DNA of 22,162 nt from CAZQKE01 sp964593865 (GTDB taxonomy: Bacteria > Chloroflexota > Anaerolineae > JAAYZQ01): assembly GCA_964593865.1 (NCBI GenBank), contig CAZQKE010000099.1, forward strand, positions 1-22,162, read 5' to 3'. Positions 5,782-13,627 of this stretch are shown here, piece after piece. The notes under the pieces were generated by a model, which saw only the letters and a program-made list of their open reading frames with translations, had not been told where the DNA came from and ran no database searches. Made by a program: the position numbers and the translations under genes. The stretch's first letter is position 1, and every line of letters starts with the position of its first letter.

Positions 5782-8700
5782 ATGGCCGAGCGATTTCAAC
5801 ACCTGTTCGACAGCCTGGTAGATGAGGTTGTCGTCGTTGACCGGGACCTGCAGGTTGTGTATGCCAATCCTGCCTGGTTGGGGCGCGTCGGCCTACCGGC
5901 CGGCCAGGTGATAGGACGACCGTGTTACAGCATCCTCCGTCACGCATCCCATCCCTGCCCGGTCCACGAATGTGCCATCCAACAGGTGCTACAGACCGGG
6001 CAACCGGCACGGGTCACGTGCCCCGGCTATGAATCGCGGCTGGATTCCGGCTGGAGCGATCTTTCGGTCTCCCCGGTACTCGACCCGTCAGGCCAAGTCT
6101 CGGAGGCCATCGCCGTCCATCGGATCACCAACCTGCCCCCCGCACACGACTTGGTCTCGGATCGGGACAGATCGCTGGCGGTCCTGCGGGAAATGGTAGA
6201 TGCCCTGCGCACGGCCGTCATGGTGGCCAATTCCGGACAGGGCCTATCCGCCGTCCTTCGGTCACTCCTGGTACAGTTGAGGCGGGTAGTTGAGTACGAC
6301 AGCGCGTCCGTCACCCTGCTGGAGGAGGAAGGGTGGCGTGTGATCGTCGGCCAGGGTTTCCCTCCGGAAGCAGACGTGATCGGCATGGTTTTCCCTCCCG
6401 ATGACAAGAAGGTCGCCTGGATGGAAAAGACCAGGCAGCCGATGGTCATCGCCGATGTACGCCAGGACCCCAACTGGCTGGCAGTCCCAGGCTTGGAGTA
6501 CATCCGTTCTTGGATCGGTGCGCCCCTCTTTTCCCACGGGCGGATGATCGGAACCCTCAATCTGGACAAAGCAGAACCGGGGTTTTACCACCCCGAAGAC
6601 GCCCGGTTGGTCATGGCCTTTGCGACCCAAGTGGCGGTCGTGATAGAAAATACCCGCCTTTTGGAAAGCGAACGACGGCGGGCAGCCCAGTTGCAACTGA
6701 TCCGAGACATCAGCCATCGGGTACTCTCCATCCTGGACGCCGATACGTTGCTCCAACAGGCAGTAGAACTGATTCGGAGCCGATTTGGTTACTACTTCGT
6801 CGGCGTCCTGCTGGTGGATGAGACGGGAGAATTCCTGGTCGCCAAGGCCAATAGCTTCCCCTTCGCGCAGGTGGAAAAAACCCCGATCCTCCGTCTCCGT
6901 ATCGGATCCGAAGGAATCACCGGCCACGTCGCCGCCACCGGTCGGCCCTACATGTCAAACGACGTCCTCCGGGATCCCCTTTACGTGCCGGACGATTCCT
7001 TGCCCGATGTGCGTGCCGAACTCGCCGTGCCCATCTCGGCAGGAGGACGGGTGATCGGCGTGCTGGAGATTGACAGCGATCGGCCCCATGCCTTTGATGA
7101 AGACAGCCTGTTCGTCGCCCAAAGCCTGGCCGATCAATTGGCCATCGGCCTGGAAAATGCCCGTCTCTTTGCCGCTGCGACCCGGCGCGTGGCAGAGCTG
7201 GAAGCCGTCCATGAGGCCAGCTTGGTCGTCACCTCCACCCTGGACCTCCAGACGGTGCTGGATGTGATTCTGGAAAAGGTCCTGGAACTCCTCCCCGGCG
7301 TGCAGGACGCCCATATCTTTCTCTACCGCGATGGAAAACTGACCTTTGGTTCCGCCCTGTACGCCGACGGTCGTCCTCGCTCCAAGCCATGGGCCGAACC
7401 GCGCCCGGAGGGATTGACCTACACCGTTGCCCGCCGGGGAGAGGCGATCATCGTCCCCGATATGCAAAACCATCCCCTTTTCGCCGGCGCGCCCGCCGAT
7501 TGGAAGGGAAGCATCGTCGGGCTCCCCCTCAAGATCGGGGAGCGTGTGGTCGGGGTGATGACGGTTGCCTACCACCAGCCCCGTTCCATGCCGGAAGCCG
7601 AAATGCGCGCGCTGCGACTCCTGGCCGATCAAGCCGCCATCGCCATTGAGAACGCCCGCCTCTTTGATTTGGAGCGCCAGAGCCGTCTGAAATTGCAGCA
7701 TCTCCAGACAACCGTCGCCAACCTGAGTGCAGAGCTTCATGTAGACGTGCTGCTGGAGAAGATTGTAGAAGAAGCGGTGCGGATCTTTAACGCCGATGCA
7801 TCCAGCCTGATGCTATGGGATGCCGGACACGAAGCACTGGTCATCAAAGCAGGGTATGGCCTTTCGGAAGAATACATGCGCCGCCAAAGAATCGTCAAGG
7901 AAGTTGTGAAAAAGGCAGCGCAGGAGATGGGGCGGCTCAGCCCACAATATATACCGAACCTGGTGGAACAACCCTTCGGCGATCCCGACCTGGTTCGGCA
8001 AGAAGGCATCTACAGTCTGCTAAGCATTCCCTTCGGTCGCGAGCAACGGGTTGACGGCGTCCTGAACATCTACAGCAAAGGACAACCCCGCCGCTTTACC
8101 GCCTCGGAAATGGAACTGGCCGAGATCTTTGGAGCCTACGCAGCGGTGATGATCGCCAATGCCAAACTCTACCAAGAGACGGAAGCCCACGCCCGCGAGA
8201 TGGAAGCCTTGGCTGCCGTGGGCCGGGCAGCGGCCAGCCTGGACCTGGATGAGGTGTTATACAAGGGCCTGTCGGCTCTGGTAGGCGTGCGCAATTTCGA
8301 ACGGGTGCATGTCCGGCTGCTGGACCATGCCCGCGGAGAACTGTGGCTACACCCTGCTTTGCAGGATCAATTCCCCAGCCGTGCCCGGGAAAGCATCCCT
8401 CTAGAAAAGGGGATTTGTGGACGGGTAGCCCAAACGGGCAAGCCGCTGCGTGTAGGAGATGTACGCCGGTTTCCCGGTTATATCGCAAGCTACCCCGACA
8501 CCCGAAGCGAAATGGCCGTTCCCCTGCAGGCCGGGAAGAGGATCATCGGTGTCCTGGACGTGCAGAGCACCCGCCTGCACGCCTTTTCTGAGGATGACGA
8601 ACGGTTCCTGCTGACACTGGCGGGACAATTGAGCACCGTATTGGAGAACGCCCGCCTCTTTGACGAATCCCAGCAGCGTGTACGGGAACTCACCGCCCTA

Positions 8701-10422
8701 ACCCAGGTGAGTCAAGCCCTGAACAAGGCCGCCGACCTGAACACCATCCTGGATATTGTGTTAGAAGAAGCCTTTGCCCTCCTCAAAGGGCGCGAAGGTT
8801 CGATCATCCTGATAGATCCGCCGGATAGCAATCGGTTGCGCATCGTCGCCGAGCGAGGGTTGGGCCGCGAGGTGGTTGAGGCGTTCAACAATCGCCCGGT
8901 CTATGCCCACGAAGGAACGTACCGGCGCGCCTTGATGTCGGGCCACATCGTTGAAGTTGCCGACACATCGGCCGATCCCGACTTTTTGCGTGACGTGGGT
9001 TCGCGGGCGACCTCCATTACCAACGTCCCTCTCATGACCGACCGGGGGGCCATCGGCCTGATCGCCATTGAGGGATTACCCCAAGACGACACAACCCGCC
9101 GCCTGCTCATGGCCCTGGCCGATATGGCAGCCGTCGCCATTGACAAAGAACGCCTGCGCCTGGAAACCTCCGACCGTCTGGCCGAGGTGACCACCCTCTA
9201 CACCCTGGCCACGCAGATCACCAGCAGCCTTTCCCTGGAGACGGTACTGGAGTCCATCGTCACCATCCTCAAGCTGACCCTGGATTGCCGCGCGTGTTGC
9301 ATCTTTTTGCTGGATTCCAAAGGCGAGTACCTGCAACTGGAGGCCGCCAGCGGCCTGGATCAGCGTTGGAAAGGAGTAGCCCGCCTGCGGGTCGGCGAAG
9401 GGATCAGCGGGCAGGTCGTCGTGGAACAGCATCCGATCTACGTCCCCGATACTCTGATGGAACCGGACTTTATCTTTTTTGACCCGCGCATCCGCTCCCT
9501 GCTGGTCGTCCCCCTCATCGTCCGCAACAAAACCATCGGCACATTGAGCATTGACGATTGGAAACCCAACGCCTTCCAGGAAGAGGCCCGCCTGCTGACC
9601 ATTGCCGCCGCCCAAGCAGCGGTCGCCATTGAGAACGCCCAGCTGTACGAAAGCCTACAGGAGAGCTACACCAGTTTGGCCCAAGCCTACGAAGAGCTGC
9701 AGCACCTGGATCGGCTCAAATCGGAACTGGTGCAAAACATTTCCCACGAACTACGCACTCCCTTGACCTTCATCCGCGGCTATGTTGAGCTACTCCAGGA
9801 TGGAGACATGGGCGAGCTCAACGAGGAACAGCAAGCCGCCATTGACATCGTTGCCGCCAAGGCGGAGATGCTTTCCAAACTGGTAGATGACATCATCTCC
9901 CTCCAGCGGACAACCCGCTCTCAGGATTTTGAACGCTTGGACCTGGCAGAGATGGGCCATGCCGCCGTCCAAGCTGCCCAGGCGGCTGCCGGGGAAATGG
10001 GCATCACGCTGCAAAAGGAGATTCCGGTATCGCTGCCTCCCGTCTTGGGCGACCGGCAACGGCTCCTCCAGGTCTTTGACAACCTGCTGGGCAACGCCCT
10101 CAAATTCAGCGATCCCGGAGATACGGTCACGGTGCGCATCTTCCAGGACGGAAACTATATCCGGACCGAGGTTGAAGACACCGGCATCGGCATTCCCGCC
10201 GATCAACTACACCGCATCTTTGATCGGTTTTACCAGGTGGACGGAACGACCAGCCGACGCCACGGCGGGACCGGGCTGGGGTTGGCCATTGTCAAGCAGA
10301 TTGTGGAAGACCACGGCGGGGAAGTGGGCGTGGAAAGCGAACTGGGCAAGGGCAGCCTGTTTTACTTTACCATCCCCCTGGCTGGTGACGAGTCGGCGGG
10401 ACCGGACCCTCCCGCCGACTAG
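5782..10422 (+). CDS. PAS-GAF(x7)-HisKA-HATPase sensor histidine kinase, 1546 residues
   Basis: This is a giant soluble histidine kinase. A PAS domain occupies about residues 1-110 and carries four cysteines (C48, C59, C64, C80). Seven GAF domains follow, at about 140-295, 303-460, 470-628, 637-795, 803-960, 966-1125 and 1133-1290. Each is linked by a signalling helix, most of them containing a variant of IEN-ARLF. After a coiled coil comes HisKA with SHELRTP and phospho-acceptor H1322. The ATPase domain has its N box near N1434/N1438, G1 box DTGIGIP (D1466 on), F box IFDRFYQ and G2 box GGTGLGLA (from G1495). There are no membrane segments and no receiver domain, so a separate response regulator is needed; none is in the window. 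The ATG lies three bases after the upstream stop with a poor ribosome site, suggesting coupled translation. Ligands of the GAF domains are unknown. Confidence 0.93.
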   Translation: MAERFQHLFDSLVDEVVVVDRDLQVVYANPAWLGRVGLPAGQVIGRPCYSILRHASHPCPVHECAIQQVLQTGQPARVTCPGYESRLDSGWSDLSVSPVLDPSGQVSEAIAVHRITNLPPAHDLVSDRDRSLAVLREMVDALRTAVMVANSGQGLSAVLRSLLVQLRRVVEYDSASVTLLEEEGWRVIVGQGFPPEADVIGMVFPPDDKKVAWMEKTRQPMVIADVRQDPNWLAVPGLEYIRSWIGAPLFSHGRMIGTLNLDKAEPGFYHPEDARLVMAFATQVAVVIENTRLLESERRRAAQLQLIRDISHRVLSILDADTLLQQAVELIRSRFGYYFVGVLLVDETGEFLVAKANSFPFAQVEKTPILRLRIGSEGITGHVAATGRPYMSNDVLRDPLYVPDDSLPDVRAELAVPISAGGRVIGVLEIDSDRPHAFDEDSLFVAQSLADQLAIGLENARLFAAATRRVAELEAVHEASLVVTSTLDLQTVLDVILEKVLELLPGVQDAHIFLYRDGKLTFGSALYADGRPRSKPWAEPRPEGLTYTVARRGEAIIVPDMQNHPLFAGAPADWKGSIVGLPLKIGERVVGVMTVAYHQPRSMPEAEMRALRLLADQAAIAIENARLFDLERQSRLKLQHLQTTVANLSAELHVDVLLEKIVEEAVRIFNADASSLMLWDAGHEALVIKAGYGLSEEYMRRQRIVKEVVKKAAQEMGRLSPQYIPNLVEQPFGDPDLVRQEGIYSLLSIPFGREQRVDGVLNIYSKGQPRRFTASEMELAEIFGAYAAVMIANAKLYQETEAHAREMEALAAVGRAAASLDLDEVLYKGLSALVGVRNFERVHVRLLDHARGELWLHPALQDQFPSRARESIPLEKGICGRVAQTGKPLRVGDVRRFPGYIASYPDTRSEMAVPLQAGKRIIGVLDVQSTRLHAFSEDDERFLLTLAGQLSTVLENARLFDESQQRVRELTALTQVSQALNKAADLNTILDIVLEEAFALLKGREGSIILIDPPDSNRLRIVAERGLGREVVEAFNNRPVYAHEGTYRRALMSGHIVEVADTSADPDFLRDVGSRATSITNVPLMTDRGAIGLIAIEGLPQDDTTRRLLMALADMAAVAIDKERLRLETSDRLAEVTTLYTLATQITSSLSLETVLESIVTILKLTLDCRACCIFLLDSKGEYLQLEAASGLDQRWKGVARLRVGEGISGQVVVEQHPIYVPDTLMEPDFIFFDPRIRSLLVVPLIVRNKTIGTLSIDDWKPNAFQEEARLLTIAAAQAAVAIENAQLYESLQESYTSLAQAYEELQHLDRLKSELVQNISHELRTPLTFIRGYVELLQDGDMGELNEEQQAAIDIVAAKAEMLSKLVDDIISLQRTTRSQDFERLDLAEMGHAAVQAAQAAAGEMGITLQKEIPVSLPPVLGDRQRLLQVFDNLLGNALKFSDPGDTVTVRIFQDGNYIRTEVEDTGIGIPADQLHRIFDRFYQVDGTTSRRHGGTGLGLAIVKQIVEDHGGEVGVESELGKGSLFYFTIPLAGDESAGPDPPAD

Positions 10423-10438
10423 GCCGCCGTCCGGACGG
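10392..10438. repeat. Hairpins at the end of the kinase gene
   Basis: A perfect 9-bp stem GTCGGCGGG (10392-10400) / CCCGCCGAC (10411-10419) with a 10-base loop abuts the kinase stop codon. It is followed by the perfect palindrome CCGTCCGGACGG (10427-10438). No T-tract follows, so this may be a processing or stabilising structure or a weak terminator. The first stem lies in coding sequence and could be coincidental in such GC-rich DNA. Confidence 0.4.
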
Positions 10439-10575
10439 GTCCTGCTCGCGGTTGCCATGCGCCGCCGGGGGAACCTACACCCGGCCTACGACAGGGGAGG
10501 ACCGCCGCAAAGGGCAGTGGGGGTAAGGGACGGTCCGGTCGTCCGCGACCGTGCCCAAATGTACGAATGGCCGGG

Positions 10576-10811
10576 CGTATTCGCGCCCGATTTCGTGGAC
10601 GGCCCGCTTTGGCGGTTTCGGAGATGTGAACCGCAAAGGCGCAAAGGCCGCAAAGGAAAGAAGTGGCGACTCAAGTCGCTCCTTTCGGGCCTGCGGCCGG
10701 GCGTCCGCCTACGCGGACGCTCCCGCTTCCTCCGCCTGCATGGCAGGCGCGCACGCACAGGCGGGCGGTCGGCCAACGGCCCGCCAGGGGCGGTTTCAAC
10801 CGCTATTTTCT
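10576..10811. repeat. Mosaic of palindromic dispersed repeats in the 10423-10829 gap
   Basis: The 407-bp gap between the kinase and the acyltransferase operon holds no credible gene but a string of repeat pieces. These are CGTATTCGCGC...TTCGTGGACGGC (10576-10603), CCGCAAAGGCGCAAAGG (10631 on), a hairpin AAAGGA...GCGACT-CA-AGTCGC-TCCTTT (10652-10685) and GCGTCCGC-CTAC-GCGGACGC (10701-10720). Next come GCCTGC-ATG-GCAGGC (10734-10748), GGCGGGC...GCCCGCC (10760-10785) and GGCGGTT-T-CAACCGC followed by ATTTTCT (10789-10811). Several pieces recur at 18405-18516. The last ends at the ribosome site of the next gene (AGGAGGTGA, 10812-10820). I saw no clear promoter for that operon here. Confidence 0.65.
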
Positions 10812-10829
10812 AGGAGGTGAGGTAGCAGA

Positions 10830-11732
10830 ATGCCGATACGAACCTTTGCCGAACTGTTGGAAGCGGCACGGGCCAAAGGCCCCAAGCGGGTGGCCGTGGC
10901 CGCCGGACAGCAGAGCGAAGTCATGCTGGCCGGTCTTGACGCCGAACGGGAAGGACTAGCCGAGGTGACCCTGGTCGGCGACGAGGCGCGGATCCGCCAG
11001 ATCGCCGCCGACGAGGGCTTTGACATCTCGCGGATGGAGATCATTGAAGCCCCGACGCCGCGCGAGGCCGCCTACCGGGTGATGAAACTGGTCAGCGAGG
11101 GCCAGGCCGATATTGCCATGAAGGGCAAAGTGGAAACCAGCGACTTTTTGCGGGCCGCCCTGCGCAAAGAGTTGCGCCTGCGCACCGGGCGTCTGCTGAC
11201 CCACGTTGCCATCTTTGAGATTCCCGACTTTGACCGCCTGATCTTTATCAGCGACGCCGGGGTAGTCGTCGCCCCAACCCTGGAACAAAAGGTCCAGATC
11301 GTCCAAAACGCCATCAACGTCGCCCACACCATGGGCATTGAGCTGCCCCGCGTGGCCGTCCTGGCGGCCACGGAGGTGGTCAATCCCAAAATCCCCACGA
11401 CGCTGGACGCGGCCAACCTTTCCAAAATGGCCGAACGGGGCCAGATTCGGGGAGGGCTGGTAGACGGGCCGTTGGCCCTGGACAACGCCATCTCGCCCGA
11501 ATCGGCCCGCATCAAGGGCATCAAGAGCCAGGTGGCCGGCTACGCCGACATCCTCATCGCCCCGGACATTGAAGCGGGCAATGTGTTGGCCAAGGCCATC
11601 ACCTACTTTGCCCAGGGTAAAATGGCCGGGGTGGTCGTGGGGGCGCGCTGCCCGCTGATCCTGCCTTCCCGCTCCGATACGCGGGAGGCCAAACTGGTCT
11701 CTTTGGCCCTGGGGGTGATGCTGGCCCCATGA
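10830..11732 (+). CDS. ptb: Phosphate butyryltransferase family protein (copy 1)
   Basis: This 300-residue cytoplasmic enzyme belongs to the phosphate acetyl/butyryltransferase family, which exchanges CoA for phosphate on an acyl group (acyl-CoA plus Pi to acyl-phosphate plus CoA). Family landmarks are MKGKVETSDFLRA (K98), GRLLTHVAIFE, FISDAGVVVAPTLEQK, AATEVVNPKIP, DGPLALDNAIS and IAPDIEAGNVLAKAITYFAQ. The length matches Ptb (about 300) and not the long Pta forms. The ATG follows AGGAGGTGA. The next gene starts inside its stop (ATGA overlap). Its position before a VOR-type oxidoreductase suggests an isobutyryl- or isovaleryl-type CoA substrate, but acyl specificity cannot be read from sequence. 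No acyl kinase gene is nearby. Confidence 0.85.
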   Translation: MPIRTFAELLEAARAKGPKRVAVAAGQQSEVMLAGLDAEREGLAEVTLVGDEARIRQIAADEGFDISRMEIIEAPTPREAAYRVMKLVSEGQADIAMKGKVETSDFLRAALRKELRLRTGRLLTHVAIFEIPDFDRLIFISDAGVVVAPTLEQKVQIVQNAINVAHTMGIELPRVAVLAATEVVNPKIPTTLDAANLSKMAERGQIRGGLVDGPLALDNAISPESARIKGIKSQVAGYADILIAPDIEAGNVLAKAITYFAQGKMAGVVVGARCPLILPSRSDTREAKLVSLALGVMLAP

Positions 11733-12400
11733 GCGAAGCGGCATTGACCATCTTTACCGGTCGCTTTGGCAGCGGCAAGACGGAAGCGGCCATCAACTTT
11801 GTCCTGACCCTGGCCGATGGAGCCGCGCCGCCCATCCTGGTTGACCTGGACATCGTCACCCCCTACTTTCGCTCGCGGGAGATGGTGGAGCGGATGGCGC
11901 AACGGGGGGTGGAAGTGGTCACACCGGCGACCGTGGGCCGGTACCTGGACACCCCGGCCATCACCCCCCAGATTTTGGGGGCCATCCAGCAGGCAAACCG
12001 GGCCGTGGTGCTGGATGTGGGCGGCGATAAGCAAGGGGCGCGGGCGTTGGGCCAGTTCAGCGAGGCCATCCGCCGCCGGGGGTACACCATGCACTTTGTC
12101 GTCAATCCCTACCGCCCCTTCACCGACACCCTGGCCGGGCTGCGGGCCTCCATCGGCGAGATTGAGGCATCTTCCCGCCTGCGGGTCAGCAGCCTGGTGA
12201 GCAACCCGAACTTGATGGGCGAAACGACCTGGGAGCAGATCGTCGCCGGGCACACCCGCCTGGAGGAGTTTGCCCGTGCGCTGAACCTGCCCATCGCCTT
12301 TGTCTGCATTGAGCGGCGGTGGCAGGATCGGGCCGCCGACCGGCCCTTTGCCCAGCCGGTCCTGCTGCTGGACCGCTATTTCGTCATGTCGTGGGAATGA
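11729..12400 (+). CDS. P-loop NTP-binding protein between the two ptb genes, unknown function
   Basis: This 223-residue soluble protein has Walker A at the N-terminus (GRFGSGKT, residues 11-18) and a Walker B-like strand AVVLDVGGD (D96). The strand PPILVDLDIVTPYFRSRE after the P-loop resembles the SIMIBI/MinD-ParA and CobQ-like nucleotide-binding folds, in which an aspartate after the second strand binds magnesium. I do not recognise a named family. It overlaps the upstream ptb by four bases (ATGA) and ends 15 bp before the second ptb copy, so it is tightly coupled to both. A regulatory, metallochaperone-like or enzyme-activating role is possible; none is shown by the sequence. No membrane segment or signal peptide is present. 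Confidence 0.75.
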   Translation: MSEAALTIFTGRFGSGKTEAAINFVLTLADGAAPPILVDLDIVTPYFRSREMVERMAQRGVEVVTPATVGRYLDTPAITPQILGAIQQANRAVVLDVGGDKQGARALGQFSEAIRRRGYTMHFVVNPYRPFTDTLAGLRASIGEIEASSRLRVSSLVSNPNLMGETTWEQIVAGHTRLEEFARALNLPIAFVCIERRWQDRAADRPFAQPVLLLDRYFVMSWE

Positions 12401-12415
12401 TCTTCGGGGGAAAGC

Positions 12416-13318
12416 ATGAGAATTCGTACATTTGACCAACTGTTGGAAGCGGCCCTGGCGCGAGCACCCAAGCGGGTGGTCATCGTCGGCGCAGGGCAAC
12501 GGCAGACCCTCCACGCCGCCCGCCTGGCCCGCGGCATGGGCCTGGCCCATTGCACCCTCATTGACAATCTCCATCGCTTGACCCACGTCGCCGAGGAGCA
12601 GGGCATCAACCTGGAAGGCATGGAGGTCATTGAAGAGGGAGACATGGTGCGGGCCGCCTACCGGGCCGTGGAGATGATCCATGCCGAAGAAGCGGACCTG
12701 CTGATGAACGGGCGCGCCCAGCCGGTGGAGCTGATGGAAGCGGTCCTGGACCGGGAAAAGGGGCTGCGCATCGGCAAACTGATCAGCGACGTCAGCGTAT
12801 TTGAGGTCCCCGGTTTTGACCGGCTGCTCTTTGTCAGCGATGTGGCCGTCGTCGTTTCCCCCACCCTGGCCCAAAAACGGGCCATCGTCCAAAACGCCAT
12901 TGACACGGCCATCGCCCTGGGGGTGGAGCAACCCAAAGTGGCCGTCTTGGCCGCGACGGAGATGGTCAACCCGGAGATGTCGGCCAACATGGACGCGGCC
13001 AACCTTTCCAAAATGGCCGAACGGGGCCAGATCCGGGGTGGCATCGTGGACGGCCCCCTGGCCATAGACAACGCCATCTCCCTCAAAGCTGCCCAGATGA
13101 AGGACATCAAAAGCCAAGTGGCCGGGCGGGCCGACATCCTCATCACCCCCGATGTGGAATCGGGCAACATCTTGGCCAAAGCCATCACCTACTTTGCCCA
13201 GGGCAAGATGGCCGGGGTGGTCGTGGGAGCCAAATGCCCAATCGTCATGCCCTCCCGTTCCGACCCGCCGGAGCAGAAACTGATGTCGCTGGCGTTGGGG
13301 GTCTATCTGGCCCGTTGA
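12416..13318 (+). CDS. Phosphate butyryltransferase family protein (copy 2), diverged
   Basis: This 300-residue paralogue of the gene at 10830 has the same length and collinear motifs. The C-terminal half is very close (NMDAANLSKMAERGQIRG, DGPLAIDNAIS, ILAKAITYFAQGKMAGVVVG) and includes a 43-base stretch identical in DNA. The N-terminal half is much more divergent. At the position of K98 in copy 1 (MKGKVETS) it has N98 (MNGRAQPV), and the following residues differ. It may use another acyl group, act with copy 1 as a hetero-oligomer, or have lost activity. The start is the ATG after GGGGGAAAGC; the alignment of M97 in both copies supports both starts. It lies 30 bp before the ferredoxin gene in the same operon. 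Confidence 0.82.
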   Translation: MRIRTFDQLLEAALARAPKRVVIVGAGQRQTLHAARLARGMGLAHCTLIDNLHRLTHVAEEQGINLEGMEVIEEGDMVRAAYRAVEMIHAEEADLLMNGRAQPVELMEAVLDREKGLRIGKLISDVSVFEVPGFDRLLFVSDVAVVVSPTLAQKRAIVQNAIDTAIALGVEQPKVAVLAATEMVNPEMSANMDAANLSKMAERGQIRGGIVDGPLAIDNAISLKAAQMKDIKSQVAGRADILITPDVESGNILAKAITYFAQGKMAGVVVGAKCPIVMPSRSDPPEQKLMSLALGVYLAR

Positions 13319-13348
13319 AAAAGCGAATGAGCAAAGGAGTGGTCAAAG

Positions 13349-13582
13349 ATGAGCTACATTGTCATTGATGAGGATCGGTGCAAAGGGTGCGAACTCTGCA
13401 CCCTGGTTTGTCCTCAAGGCGACCTGGTTCAAATGGCCGACCATTTCAACGTCAAGGGCTACCGGCCTTCCATCTTTGTAGATCCGGAAGGCAAATGTAC
13501 CGGCTGCACCCTGTGTGCCATGATGTGTCCCGACATGGTCATCACCGTCTACAGAACGGTGAAGAAAAAGCGGAACAGGTGA
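13349..13582 (+). CDS. 2-oxoacid:ferredoxin oxidoreductase delta subunit (2[4Fe-4S] ferredoxin)
   Basis: This 77-residue ferredoxin has two complete CxxCxxCxxxCP motifs: C11, C14, C17, C21 and C50, C53, C56, C60. It should hold two [4Fe-4S] clusters. An insertion of about 28 residues between the motifs and a basic tail (VKKKRNR) fit the small electron-transfer subunit of VOR/KOR-type oxidoreductases better than a free ferredoxin. It passes electrons from the catalytic beta subunit to external ferredoxin. AAAGGAG lies about nine bases upstream of the ATG. The next gene, encoding the alpha subunit, begins 45 bp downstream. Confidence 0.88.
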   Translation: MSYIVIDEDRCKGCELCTLVCPQGDLVQMADHFNVKGYRPSIFVDPEGKCTGCTLCAMMCPDMVITVYRTVKKKRNR

Positions 13583-13627
13583 CACGCCGTGTGAACTGTG
13601 TAGCGTACGAGGAAAGGAACGGACGCC

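Noticed and set aside
10560..10811. CRISPR-like array
   Set aside because: The repeated pieces are different palindromes with no regular spacing or constant repeat length, and no cas gene is present.
10663..10820. Small genes in the gap before ptb
   Set aside because: The short frames consist of repeat-derived sequence (palindromes and CGCAAAGG-type units) in all frames and have no ribosome site.
11603..13117. 504-codon open frame on the minus strand across the ptb/P-loop genes
   Set aside because: Antisense to three recognised genes, no ribosome site, and no recognisable domain.
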